A stretch of 64,000 bases of DNA from Flavobacteriales bacterium UBA6051 (GTDB lineage: Bacteria > Bacteroidota > Bacteroidia > Flavobacteriales_D > Crocinitomicaceae). The notes beneath the pieces were generated by a model that was not told where the DNA came from, ran no database searches, and saw only the letters and a program-made list of their open reading frames with translations. Made by a program: the position numbers and the translations under genes. Location: positions 1 to 64,000 of the forward strand of contig DIYP01000018.1 in NCBI GenBank assembly GCA_002427735.1. The letters run 5' to 3'. Shown piece by piece: positions 24,153 to 33,066 of the stretch (position 1 is the stretch's first letter; each line of letters begins with the position of its first letter).

Positions 24153-24545
24153 ATGACTTTAAAAGAAACCATTAGTGCCGTAGAAGCGTTTCATGATGCT
24201 TTTAAAATTGAGAACAATTTTGAACCAACTGTAGAATTGAGTGAATCAGATATTCTATTACGCTACAAACTCATGCGAGAAGAGAACGAAGAGTACCTCG
24301 AGGCGGCTCAGAATGGAGATTTGGTTGAAGTCGCGGACGCACTAGGAGACATGCTTTACATTCTTTGTGGAACCATATTGAAGCATGGGATGCAAGATAA
24401 AATTGCAGAGGTTTTTCAAGAAATACAGCGTTCAAATATGAGTAAGCTGGATAAAGATGGTAACCCAATTTATCGTGAAGACGGAAAAGTATTGAAGTCA
24501 GACCAGTATTTCAAGCCGGATATAAAGACCATTCTCGACAAATAA
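24153..24545 (+). CDS. All-alpha NTP pyrophosphohydrolase family protein
   Basis: 130 aa of the MazG/HisE-like all-alpha NTP pyrophosphatase superfamily: metal-binding REENEEYLEA (ExxE) and VEVADALGDMLY (ExxD), then the RSNMSK signature near residue 92. Probably hydrolyses a (modified or non-canonical) nucleoside triphosphate to monophosphate. Its stop is followed directly by the NUDIX start, so the pair forms a house-cleaning unit. Distinct from the MazG-type gene at 25014. Confidence 0.78.
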   Translation: MTLKETISAVEAFHDAFKIENNFEPTVELSESDILLRYKLMREENEEYLEAAQNGDLVEVADALGDMLYILCGTILKHGMQDKIAEVFQEIQRSNMSKLDKDGNPIYREDGKVLKSDQYFKPDIKTILDK

Positions 24546-24986
24546 ATGAAGCGCTTTAACCTTCGCGCATATGCGATTATTCTCAACGATCGCAATGAAA
24601 TATTGCTTTCAGACGAGCTACGATTTGGTAAGGCTTTTACCAAGTTTCCTGGAGGAGGACTGGAATGGGGAGAGGGGACAGCTGATACGGTAAAACGAGA
24701 AATCAAGGAAGAAATGGGGTTAGATGCTGAGGTTGGGGAGTTGTTCTATGTTAATCCCTTTTTTCAGCAATCGGCTTTCGGAAAAGACGATCAATTAATG
24801 AGTTTTTATTACTGTATTGAAGCCATTAATTATGAGGAAATCCCAGTAACGAAACATCCGGTTCAGTTGAAAGAAGAAGGAGAAAAATTCCGTTGGATAT
24901 CGCTGAGTAAACTGACAGTAGAAATGCTCACATTCCCGATCGATAAAATAGTTGTGGAGAAACTGAAAGGATTGCAGCAGAAGTAG
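24546..24986 (+). CDS. NUDIX hydrolase
   Basis: 146 aa. Complete NUDIX box GX5EX7REUXEEXGU spelled GGLEWGEGTADTVKREIKEE followed by MGL (about residues 38-60). It hydrolyses a nucleoside diphosphate linked to another moiety; the substrate cannot be inferred. ATG immediately follows the TAA of the upstream NTP pyrophosphohydrolase gene. Confidence 0.85.
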   Translation: MKRFNLRAYAIILNDRNEILLSDELRFGKAFTKFPGGGLEWGEGTADTVKREIKEEMGLDAEVGELFYVNPFFQQSAFGKDDQLMSFYYCIEAINYEEIPVTKHPVQLKEEGEKFRWISLSKLTVEMLTFPIDKIVVEKLKGLQQK

Positions 24987-25013
24987 TGTTTCAGGCAAAG
25001 AAATGACAACGGA

Positions 25014-25340
25014 TTATTTCAGCTTATCATTCTCTTTGTGTCGAGTTGCATCGCGTTTTGTCTTCTTCTCAAGGTTCTTCCGCATCGCTTCTTCCAAATC
25101 AATCCCCGTTTGATTCGCAAGGCAAATTAATACGAAAAAAACATCGGCTAATTCTTCTCCAAGATCTTTTCCTTTGTCGCTTTCTTTTTCACTTTGCTCA
25201 CCATAGCGTCGGGCCATAATGCGGGCAACTTCGCCCACTTCTTCCATCAACATTGCTGTATTCGTCAATTCATCAAAATAACGAACTCCGTATTCCTTAA
25301 TCCAATCGTCAACAATTTTTTGCGCTTCTTTAATTTCCAT
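25014..25340 (-). CDS. MazG-type nucleotide pyrophosphohydrolase
   Basis: 108 aa. Single MazG helical bundle with MEEVGEVARIMARRYG (ExxE) and ELADVFFVLICLANQTG (ExxD) metal-binding helices; YpjD-like length. Probably hydrolyses aberrant or excess NTPs. It is the last gene of the run DgkA-DUF1361-RsgA-Dtd-MazG, 26 nt after dtd. Confidence 0.85.
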   Translation of the reverse strand: MEIKEAQKIVDDWIKEYGVRYFDELTNTAMLMEEVGEVARIMARRYGEQSEKESDKGKDLGEELADVFFVLICLANQTGIDLEEAMRKNLEKKTKRDATRHKENDKLK

Positions 25341-25366
25341 GGTGTGGTACTTTTGATTTCGATTAA

Positions 25367-25819
25367 TTATGTCCGATTTCTCGAGTCAATCCAAATGGTG
25401 ACCGGTCCGTCATTGGTCAGTGAAACTTGCATATTAGCGCCAAATTTTCCGGTTTCGACTTTCAGTTTAGAAACTTCCCTTAGACGATTAACAAAGTATT
25501 CGTAAAGTGGAATTGCCTTTTCAGGACGTGCGGCGTGAATGTAGCTAGGGCGATTTCCTTTTTTTGTCGAGGCATGCAAGGTAAACTGGCTAATGACTAA
25601 AAAAGAGGCTTTAACATCTTGAGCGGATAAGTTCATCTTTCCCTCTTCATCGTTAAAAATTCTCAATCCAACTATTTTCTGGATCAACCAATCCGCGTCT
25701 TCCTGTTCATCGTCGATACCAACTCCGAGCAGGACCACTAAACCTTGTTCTATAGCCCCTACAACGTTATTGTCAATTTGAACTGACGCCTCTTTTGATC
25801 GCTGAATCAGAATTCTCAT
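25367..25819 (-). CDS. dtd: D-aminoacyl-tRNA deacylase
   Basis: 150 aa. Hydrolyses D-aminoacyl-tRNAs (and Gly-tRNA-Ala). Cross-subunit active-site motifs SQFTL (with HASTKKGNRPSY) and the Gly-cisPro motif GPVT in TNDGPVTIWIDS are intact. Length is typical. Overlaps rsgA by 4 nt (ATGA). Confidence 0.95.
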   Translation of the reverse strand: MRILIQRSKEASVQIDNNVVGAIEQGLVVLLGVGIDDEQEDADWLIQKIVGLRIFNDEEGKMNLSAQDVKASFLVISQFTLHASTKKGNRPSYIHAARPEKAIPLYEYFVNRLREVSKLKVETGKFGANMQVSLTNDGPVTIWIDSRNRT

Positions 25820-26766
25820 CCGTAAATATTTTTGCGGTGAATGTCATTTTCATCTTCTTCCATCAGTTGCAAATAAGTTAAATAGCGACTTTCTGGAATT
25901 GTTCCTGCCTCTACAGCGGCTTTAACAGCACATTTCGGTTCATTCAAGTGAAGACAATTATTGAATTTACAATTGCCCATCATTGCTCGCATTTCCGGGA
26001 AATAATGAGAAATAACGGACTTATCCATGTCGACGATACCAAACGCTCGAATTCCAGGAGTATCAATGATATAACCTCCAGAAGAAAGTTTATGCATTTC
26101 CGCAAAAGTCGTTGTGTGCTGTCCTTGCTTATGCGCTTTGGAAATCTCACCAATCTTTAAGTCAAGTGCTGGATCGAGTGCATTAACCAAAGTGCTTTTT
26201 CCGACACCGCTGTGTCCCGAAATCATGACTTGCTTTCCTGCTATTTCTTGTTTAAGGAAATCTATATTTTCTTTATTCGTCGCGGAGATCTTATGGCAAG
26301 GATAACCAATCTGTTCGTACATGTATGAGAGTGCATCAATGTACTCGAGGTCATCTTCAGAATACATGTCGATTTTGTTGAATAAAAGTGTCGTTGGTAT
26401 TCGAAAGGATTCTGCAGAAACTAGAAAACGGTCTATGAACGCAAGATGTGTCTCTGGTGAGTGCACTGTAACGAGCAAATATGCCTGGTCAATATTGGCA
26501 GCCAAGATTTGCTTTTGCTTACTCAAATTGGTTGATTTTCGTTCGATGTAATTAACGCGTTTTTCGAAATCTTCAATCAAACGATTCCCTTCTTCATCGA
26601 TAGTTGGATTCAATAATACAATGTCTCCAACAGCAATAGGATTGGTTGTCTTTAGTCCATCCAGTCTGAGTTTACCACGAATTCTGCACTTAACGATCGA
26701 GCCATCTTCCAACTCAACGTTATACCATTTCCCTGTTGACTTAAGTACTTTTCCCTGCTCCAACAC
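25816..26766 (-). CDS. rsgA: Ribosome small-subunit-dependent GTPase A
   Basis: 316 aa, circularly permuted GTPase in late 30S assembly. N-terminal OB fold (about 1-70), then G4 NKIDMY, G5 ISATN, G1 GHSGVGKSTLVNAL, switch-I RGxxT-like KQGQHTTTF, G3 DTPGIRAFG, then the C-terminal zinc motif CKFNNCLHLNEPKC. The start is GTG at 26766 (or the next codon TTG); no in-frame ATG is near. Followed by dtd with ATGA overlap. Confidence 0.94.
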   Translation of the reverse strand: MLEQGKVLKSTGKWYNVELEDGSIVKCRIRGKLRLDGLKTTNPIAVGDIVLLNPTIDEEGNRLIEDFEKRVNYIERKSTNLSKQKQILAANIDQAYLLVTVHSPETHLAFIDRFLVSAESFRIPTTLLFNKIDMYSEDDLEYIDALSYMYEQIGYPCHKISATNKENIDFLKQEIAGKQVMISGHSGVGKSTLVNALDPALDLKIGEISKAHKQGQHTTTFAEMHKLSSGGYIIDTPGIRAFGIVDMDKSVISHYFPEMRAMMGNCKFNNCLHLNEPKCAVKAAVEAGTIPESRYLTYLQLMEEDENDIHRKNIYG

Positions 26767-26828
26767 ATTTCAAAGTTAATCATGATTTAATTAAGATGGT
26801 ACCCTAATCAACAGTTTGACTAAGCGTC

Positions 26829-27509
26829 TTATGCCTCTAACCGTTCAATCTGTGGTCGTCGCATTAATTTGAAACCCCAATAAACCATATTTAAGAAAAG
26901 GCCAAGAAAAATTGTGACTCCCCAGGTTCTCGGGTGATCAAATGGATGAAGAAATCGATTGCCAACATCATTAATCAAACCAGATGGATGTTGCAATATA
27001 TCCCAGCTATTCCAGCGTAAGTAGCGTCCAAGATATATACCAAAACTGGCAATAAACAAGAATATTGAAGCGAATGTAGAGGTCCATACAGCACCTAGTT
27101 TCGGCATAACCATTTGTTCAATATCCCATAAGCTTAGTATCCCATAAATTAATCCAACCCATGCAAATGACAGGATCAAAACAAGATCGAACCACATGGG
27201 CATATCAGCCCCATTTCTCAAATGAAATAAGTCGGTAAGTATATAGGGAGCATTTGGAAAAAAAGCTAACCACGTACCTATAAGAATGATGATTGCGCTC
27301 TTTTTCTTGTAAGCGGTTGATCGTGTCAAAACAAACGTGCTTAGTGCCCATGGAACAAAGGCAAGAAACAAGTTCCAGTTTAAAAACAAAAAGCGTGGAG
27401 TACCAGTGTAAATACAACGAAAAATGGAAAGACCAAAACATACCATGCTTGCAATCATTAAGAATGTGGCTTGATTCAGGCGATCATGATTTTTTAATTG
27501 TTCGAGCAT
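26829..27509 (-). CDS. DUF1361 multi-pass membrane protein
   Basis: 226 aa from the ATG at 27509, two bases after the upstream gene's stop; an in-frame upstream start would overlap that gene. About six hydrophobic segments and the DUF1361 pattern (FLNWNLFLAFVPWALS, WLAFFPNAPYILTDLFHL, WDIEQ, GRYLRWNSWDI). Function unknown. Inner membrane; in an operon-like run with a DgkA-family kinase. Confidence 0.8.
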   Translation of the reverse strand: MLEQLKNHDRLNQATFLMIASMVCFGLSIFRCIYTGTPRFLFLNWNLFLAFVPWALSTFVLTRSTAYKKKSAIIILIGTWLAFFPNAPYILTDLFHLRNGADMPMWFDLVLILSFAWVGLIYGILSLWDIEQMVMPKLGAVWTSTFASIFLFIASFGIYLGRYLRWNSWDILQHPSGLINDVGNRFLHPFDHPRTWGVTIFLGLFLNMVYWGFKLMRRPQIERLEA

Positions 27510-27510
27510 A

Positions 27511-27969
27511 TTAGAAGATTTTGGGAATGAAAATGACGCAAGCAATAACGACTGAGGTGATAGCGCTTATCAATACCGCCGCCGCTGAAAGATCCTTTAT
27601 TCTTTTGATTTGTTGATTGCGCTCAGGAGTTACATGATCTGCCATTGCTTCTATAGATGAATTGATGAGCTCCATTGCGAAGACAAAACCAATGGCAAAT
27701 ACGATGAGCATCCATTCATGCAGTTGTATTTGATAAAACCAACCAAGAACAGAGACAAATATGGTAGCAATAATATGGATTCTGGCATTGTGCTCCTCTC
27801 TAAAAAGGGTTTTTAAGCCATCGTAGGCAAAACGAAAACTGCGTAATCGTGCCGTTAGTGAGAAAGGTTCTTTTTTCATAAGTGGAATATAAGTCAGCTT
27901 TAAAACGTGCTTGTATTCAGCTGAGTATGTTTCATGATTCTTTTTGTGATTTTTTAGCAAACGATGCAT
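27511..27969 (-). CDS. Diacylglycerol/undecaprenol kinase family protein
   Basis: Up to 152 aa. Prokaryotic DAGK fold with three membrane helices; the catalytic signature is VFAMELINSSIEAMADHV, with FREEHNARIHIIAT as the first acidic/basic element. Likely phosphorylates undecaprenol or diacylglycerol in the inner membrane. Length from the internal ATG at 27879 (122 aa) matches the family better than the 152-aa form from 27969, whose first 30 residues are polar and unconserved-looking. Confidence 0.82.
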   Translation of the reverse strand: MHRLLKNHKKNHETYSAEYKHVLKLTYIPLMKKEPFSLTARLRSFRFAYDGLKTLFREEHNARIHIIATIFVSVLGWFYQIQLHEWMLIVFAIGFVFAMELINSSIEAMADHVTPERNQQIKRIKDLSAAAVLISAITSVVIACVIFIPKIF

Positions 27970-28036
27970 GCTTCATTAATCAAAAAATAACCGCTCGTCT
28001 TCCAAAAGTTGGTATCTTGTTGTCAAGCCTGACACT

Positions 28037-29362
28037 ATGAAGAAAAAATTGAATGCCTTTATGGCTATTTCCTTACTCGTTTTTCTTGCTGGATGCCAGC
28101 GAGGATGCACAACGACAAAAACACTGGATAGTGAAACTATAGAAAAGACTGTCAACGGAGAAAAGATAAAAATCACTTGCAGCGTAATTGATTACAGGAA
28201 CTCTCGAGCGATTAACCGAAATATTTTTAAACGCTCAGTTACGCACACTTATGGTTTGAGTTTTAGAGTTGAATATGATGGATTTGAACAGGATGATTTT
28301 TATTTAGAGGCAGTAAGCGATCCCGATGCTGTTGATTTGGGAAGCGAATTAAAGCGCGTTAAAATAAAGCTCTCAAAAAACAAGAAACACTTAGCACTGG
28401 GGATTGATAGTGACGTAGTAGATATCATTCACCTTTACAAAAAAGAACGCCTGGCGACACAGTCTGCTTTTTTCAGTGTTATGGATGCAACAGCATGGGA
28501 CGATTTGGATATTGAGAGTTTCAAGGATCCAGAGGATATGATGCGTGATGAGCTGAGAAATAATTGCAATAGCGCTTTTATCGATAATGATATTTTAGAG
28601 CGTTTTGCTGATGATGTATCACCTTCTGATTCTGTACATTCTATTTTGCTCTCGCACTGGCCTCATTGTAGTTTCGCATTGACCTATTACAATCCAAACA
28701 GGACAAAACAATTCAAGAAAAATTCAACATGGAAAAGGCAAGCTATAAACCGAGGACTCGAATTATTGGGGGAGGGTAGAATATTCATGTCAAGTGAGCG
28801 AATTTACGCGTTTTTAAAAGGCTTAGATTCGAAAGAAATAAATGTTGCCCTTGACTCTGTTTATGTGGAGAATTGGGGACGCAGCGGATATTCAGAAATA
28901 ACGCAGGAAGTTTTTGATCGTTTGAAAAGCAAAACAAATCCTTTTAGTGATAACATTCGTGAGCAAATTATTGCTGACGCAAGGGAGAATATAGAAGAGT
29001 TCATTAAAACAGGACGAGCGAGTCATAGAAGAGATTATGGTCCTTGCATGCAAGTTGTACTAATAAGTGGTGATACTTCGTTGAGCCATACCTTTCTTCA
29101 AGATGCTTTGGCGAAAAGAGTAGAGCACTACAATGTATTCGACATGATAGAGACCGTTTATGAGAATTATGAACTGTACACCTCGTATCAACAAGCACTG
29201 ATAAAACGTCAAACCCCAGAGGTGTTTGGCCGTATCAAACACTACGGAAGAGATCAACTTTTTGAGGCATCCAGTGAGATTGTTGGGTGCGATCAACTCA
29301 AAAAGTGGAAGAAAGAATATGCTGATGATCTTGAGTATATGGACCTGCCAAAAGAGTGTTAA
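28037..29362 (+). CDS. Large lipoprotein of unknown function
   Basis: 441 aa. Signal with lipobox FLAGC (Cys20). The mature protein is charged, without repeats or a domain I recognise: a beta-rich N-terminal third (TVNGEKIKITCSV, GLSFRVEYDGF) and a helical, acidic remainder with several Cys. The DNA and periodicity look like a real gene. The 3' end overlaps the convergent glycosylase-like gene by 4 nt. No functional clue from neighbours. Confidence 0.7.
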   Translation: MKKKLNAFMAISLLVFLAGCQRGCTTTKTLDSETIEKTVNGEKIKITCSVIDYRNSRAINRNIFKRSVTHTYGLSFRVEYDGFEQDDFYLEAVSDPDAVDLGSELKRVKIKLSKNKKHLALGIDSDVVDIIHLYKKERLATQSAFFSVMDATAWDDLDIESFKDPEDMMRDELRNNCNSAFIDNDILERFADDVSPSDSVHSILLSHWPHCSFALTYYNPNRTKQFKKNSTWKRQAINRGLELLGEGRIFMSSERIYAFLKGLDSKEINVALDSVYVENWGRSGYSEITQEVFDRLKSKTNPFSDNIREQIIADARENIEEFIKTGRASHRRDYGPCMQVVLISGDTSLSHTFLQDALAKRVEHYNVFDMIETVYENYELYTSYQQALIKRQTPEVFGRIKHYGRDQLFEASSEIVGCDQLKKWKKEYADDLEYMDLPKEC

Positions 29363-29931
29363 TCAATTAACGTAGAAACAATCCCTTTGAGTTCAGGAAT
29401 TACTTCTGAATCAAACCAAGGATTTTTTCGAAGCCATATTCCATTTCTCGGAGATGGGTGCGGGAGTACCATGAATTTAGGCAAGTACTCCTCATAGTTT
29501 TTGACAGTTTCTGTTAATGATTTTTTCCGTGTGTTCCCGAGGTAATATTGCTGAGCATATTGTCCTATAAGTAGTGTAAGCTCTACATTTTTGGCAAATG
29601 AAAAAAGCAGGTCGTGCCATGCCGGAGCACATTCTTTTCTTGGTGGCAAGTCACCTGAAGGTCCCTTTCCCGGATAACAAAACCCCATTGGGACAATACC
29701 AAAAATTGCAGGATCGTAAAACTGAGCTTCGTTGACACCGAGCCAATTCCGGAGGCGTTTTCCGCTTTGATCATCCCAGGGAATTCCGCTTTTGTGCACT
29801 TTTGTACCTGGTGCTTGTCCAATAATAACAATACGACTCTTAGAGCTCATTTGAACTACTGGGTTAGGTCCAAGAGGAAGGTCCTTGGCGCACAACGAAC
29901 AGTCCCTGATTTCTTTCAATACTTTTTCCAT
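29359..29931 (-). CDS. Uracil-DNA glycosylase-like protein
   Basis: 190 aa of the UDG superfamily: motif A IVIIGQAPGTKVHKSGIPW, motif B LPHPSPRN; a CSLC pair near the N-terminus recalls the iron-sulphur UDG families but the other two cysteines are not obvious. The catalytic Asp/Asn after GQAPG is not clear-cut, so activity on uracil is unproven. Two bases downstream of the 3D-domain gene. Confidence 0.75.
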   Translation of the reverse strand: MEKVLKEIRDCSLCAKDLPLGPNPVVQMSSKSRIVIIGQAPGTKVHKSGIPWDDQSGKRLRNWLGVNEAQFYDPAIFGIVPMGFCYPGKGPSGDLPPRKECAPAWHDLLFSFAKNVELTLLIGQYAQQYYLGNTRKKSLTETVKNYEEYLPKFMVLPHPSPRNGIWLRKNPWFDSEVIPELKGIVSTLID

Positions 29932-29933
29932 AT

Positions 29934-30665
29934 TTAGCGATGCAGGTTGCGAATTGGACGGATGACGCCTGAATCAATTACAATATAAGCTGAGTATGTA
30001 TGACGAGAATTCGAACGTACAAAAGCAAAAGGATGTGAGTTGTCCGTGCCTGTAAATACATCAATGTGATTTCCTTTTATTGCCCCTCCCGTATCTCCAG
30101 CAAAAAAATAACCATCATGTTCAATGGAATCTCCATTTGGAAGCAGTATGCGCGACCCGACTGCATCTGGGATAAATAAAATAGTTCCATATGGAATGAC
30201 GGAGGGATCGACGGCTATGGTGCGATATGGTACAAGTTGATACCCCTGAACTCCTTCTCCATAACCGCTGGAAACTTTCCAACGAACGCTACCCCAGGAT
30301 TCAACATGTAGATTACTTGTGTTGTAAAGCGCGCACTTTCTGCAGTTCACAAGGCTTTCGTTAGCACGAGCCGCATAGTTCAATACAACTCTACCATTTA
30401 TTGAGTCTTCGAGAAATACAGTTCCTTCAAGGCAAGCGGTACAAAAATCACAGGTATCACTAAAATACCCCAATGTGTCACCCTCCGGAGTGAGGTAGGG
30501 AATATCGCCGGAAGACGTGGTGACATGCACATAATATTCGGTTGCCCAGATAGAAATGTCCTCCAAGGACTCTAGGTTCTGTGGAGAATCAAAATTGAAG
30601 CTATCCGTTTGAGCAGAACTATGAAAAAAACCAAATAAAATGATCAAGAGAAACAATGGTCGCAT
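29934..30665 (-). CDS. Exported 3D-domain (MltA-like) protein
   Basis: 243 aa. Signal peptide (MRPLFLLIILFGFFHSSAQ) and a C-terminal 3D domain with the three Asp that name it: TIAVDPSVIPYGT, FFAGDTGGAIKG, NHIDVFTG. This is the catalytic fold of lytic transglycosylase MltA and of Rpf/YabE-type hydrolases, so a role in peptidoglycan turnover is plausible. The middle has a CxxC...CxxC pattern (CDFCTAC, CRKC) that may bind metal or form disulfides. Co-transcribed with the glycosylase-like gene. Confidence 0.8.
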   Translation of the reverse strand: MRPLFLLIILFGFFHSSAQTDSFNFDSPQNLESLEDISIWATEYYVHVTTSSGDIPYLTPEGDTLGYFSDTCDFCTACLEGTVFLEDSINGRVVLNYAARANESLVNCRKCALYNTSNLHVESWGSVRWKVSSGYGEGVQGYQLVPYRTIAVDPSVIPYGTILFIPDAVGSRILLPNGDSIEHDGYFFAGDTGGAIKGNHIDVFTGTDNSHPFAFVRSNSRHTYSAYIVIDSGVIRPIRNLHR

Positions 30666-30821
30666 CGTATAAAGATAGGTTATTCCGAAATAGCCATCTG
30701 ATTCTTCATTGACCTGGCAGTAACCCTATCACACAGTTTAAGTTATAATTCCTAAAGTTTAAATCTTTCAATTCCTTAATCGTTCAATAATGATTAAATT
30801 CGCTAACTCAAAACCAAATGC

Positions 30822-31727
30822 ATGTCAATAGAGGTTAAAAACCTTTTCAAGTATTACGGAGATCAGGCTGCTGTGAAGGATATTTCCTTCAAAGTAAACA
30901 GTGGTGAAATTGTTGGTTTTCTTGGTCCAAATGGTGCTGGAAAATCCACAACTATGAAGGTGATAACGGGATACATTTCAGCTTCAGAAGGAGTTGTTAA
31001 AGTATGCGGAATGCCTGTGAGTGTTGATTCTCTGGATACACGAAAGAAGATAGGGTATCTACCAGAGCACAACCCGCTTTACCTGGACATGTACGTGCGC
31101 GAATACCTCGCTTTTGTAGCTAAGATTTACAAAGTAAAAAATGTAAAGGAACGTGTTGATGAGATGATCAAACTAGTTGGCTTAGAAGTCGAACAGCGCA
31201 AAAAAATTGGCGCATTATCCAAAGGATATCGTCAACGTGTGGGATTGGCACAAGCAATCATTCATGATCCGGAGGTGCTTATCCTTGACGAACCTACCTC
31301 AGGATTGGACCCTAATCAATTGGTGGAGATCAGAGGCTTGATTAAAGAAATAGGAAAAGAAAAAACCGTTATGCTTTCCACGCATATCATGCAGGAAGTA
31401 GAAGCAATTTGTGATCGTATTGTAATCATCAATAAAGGAGAGATTGTGGCAGATGATAAGGCGGGAGAACTTCAATTGGATGAACAACTTCAAACGGTGT
31501 ATGTTGAATTTGAAGGAAAAGTATCACGCAATCAGTTGCGAAAAATTAATGGAGTAAGTAAAGTGGAACAGGTTGGTAATAACGGATGGTTGTTGGAGTC
31601 TAACGAAACAGAAGATTTACGCAAGGAGATTGCCCGATTTGCGCAGGACAATAATGTACTTACTCTGACCATTAAGAAAGAAGAGAAATCACTGGAAGAA
31701 GTATTCAAGAGTTTGACCAATACTTAA
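30822..31727 (+). CDS. gldA: Gliding-motility ABC transporter ATP-binding protein GldA
   Basis: 301 aa. Walker A GPNGAGKST, Q-loop YLPEHNPLYLDM, signature LSKGYRQRVGLAQ, Walker B VLILDEPTSGLDP, switch STHIMQEV, plus the GldA-type C-terminal extension (about 225-300). In Flavobacteria GldA works with GldF and GldG in gliding; those are not in the window, which is common because gldA is often separate. Followed three bases later by tyrS. Confidence 0.85.
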   Translation: MSIEVKNLFKYYGDQAAVKDISFKVNSGEIVGFLGPNGAGKSTTMKVITGYISASEGVVKVCGMPVSVDSLDTRKKIGYLPEHNPLYLDMYVREYLAFVAKIYKVKNVKERVDEMIKLVGLEVEQRKKIGALSKGYRQRVGLAQAIIHDPEVLILDEPTSGLDPNQLVEIRGLIKEIGKEKTVMLSTHIMQEVEAICDRIVIINKGEIVADDKAGELQLDEQLQTVYVEFEGKVSRNQLRKINGVSKVEQVGNNGWLLESNETEDLRKEIARFAQDNNVLTLTIKKEEKSLEEVFKSLTNT

Positions 31728-31730
31728 GAA

Positions 31731-33011
31731 ATGCCAAAGAATTTTATTGAAGAATTGAAGTGGAGAGGTATGATTCACGATATCATGCCTGGAACAGAGG
31801 AAGCATTGATGAAGCAAATGAGCGGTGGATATATTGGGTTTGACCCAACCGCAGATTCGTTGCATATCGGTAGTTTGGTTCAAATAATGATTTTAGTTCA
31901 TTTTCAGCGTGCCGGACATAAACCGTTTGCGCTGGTTGGTGGTGCAACAGGAATGGTGGGAGATCCTTCAGGAAAGTCTGCTGAGCGAAATTTACTGGAT
32001 GCTGATACACTCAATCACAACGTTGCATGTGTACAGAAACAGCTTGAGCGATTTTTGGATTTTGATTGTGGAGATAATTCGGCTGAAATGGTGAATAACT
32101 ACGATTGGTTCAAAGAGATGAATTTTTTGGATTTCATTCGTGACGTAGGGAAACATATTTCTGTGAACTACATGATGGCAAAGGATTCCGTAAAGTCGCG
32201 CTTGGAAACTGGTATGTCTTTTACAGAATTCTCGTACCAACTAGTGCAGGGATACGATTTTTATTACCTCAATAAACATAAGAATTGTATTGTGCAGCTC
32301 GGTGGTTCAGATCAATGGGGAAATATTGTGACAGGAACGGAATTAATTCGCCGAAAGGGTGGAGGAGAAGCCTACGCAGTGACAACACCTCTGATCAAAA
32401 AAGCAGACGGGACTAAATTCGGAAAAACAGAAGGTGGTAATGTTTGGTTAGACGCTGAACGTACTTCGCCTTATCAGTTCTATCAATATTGGCTCAATGC
32501 TTCGGATGCAGATGCCGAAAATTACATCAAGATTTTCACACTGAAAGAGAAAGAAGAAATTGATGCGTTGATAGCAGAGCATAATGAAGCTCCTCATCTG
32601 CGTGCTTTGCAGAAAGCGTTAGCGGAGGATATTACCGCACGTGTTCACGGTAAGGATGCATTGAATACGGCAATTGCAGCATCGAAAATCCTTTTCGGTA
32701 AATCCACCTCGGATGATTTGAAGGCACTTTCAGAAAAAGATTTTTTCTCAGTTTTCGAAGGTGTGCCCCAGGCGACCGTTTCTCGCGATGAGGTGAGTTC
32801 GGGTCTTGGAATTATCGATGCACTCTCTGGAAAAACAGGCTTCCTGGCTTCGAACGGTGAAGCACGCCGTGAGCTGAAGGGGAACGCGATCTCGGTCAAT
32901 AAGGAAAAAGTGAATGACCAGTTTCAGATCACTTCAGATCACCTGATCAACGACAAGTATGTGTTGCTTGGTAAAGGGAAGAAGAAGAACTACATCTTGA
33001 TTGTTGAATAG
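31731..33011 (+). CDS. tyrS: Tyrosyl-tRNA synthetase
   Basis: 426 aa, class I synthetase. HIGH motif as HIGS (DSLHIGSL), Tyr-binding [13 protein letters not shown] and [13 protein letters not shown]-type loop KFGKTEGG, then a C-terminal S4-like RNA-binding domain (about 355-426). TyrRS-I/TyrS of bacterial type. No leader or T-box is visible upstream; it probably shares gldA's transcript. Confidence 0.96.
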   Translation: MPKNFIEELKWRGMIHDIMPGTEEALMKQMSGGYIGFDPTADSLHIGSLVQIMILVHFQRAGHKPFALVGGATGMVGDPSGKSAERNLLDADTLNHNVACVQKQLERFLDFDCGDNSAEMVNNYDWFKEMNFLDFIRDVGKHISVNYMMAKDSVKSRLETGMSFTEFSYQLVQGYDFYYLNKHKNCIVQLGGSDQWGNIVTGTELIRRKGGGEAYAVTTPLIKKADGTKFGKTEGGNVWLDAERTSPYQFYQYWLNASDADAENYIKIFTLKEKEEIDALIAEHNEAPHLRALQKALAEDITARVHGKDALNTAIAASKILFGKSTSDDLKALSEKDFFSVFEGVPQATVSRDEVSSGLGIIDALSGKTGFLASNGEARRELKGNAISVNKEKVNDQFQITSDHLINDKYVLLGKGKKKNYILIVE

Positions 33012-33066
33012 TTACTAATTCAGACTCAGCTTAATCATTACTTACTAATGATGGCTACTGGAAAAG

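Noticed and set aside
33034..33052. Perfect 7-bp hairpin (ATCATTA/TAATGAT) after tyrS
   Set aside because: No T-run on either strand and an AT-rich stem, so not called a terminator.
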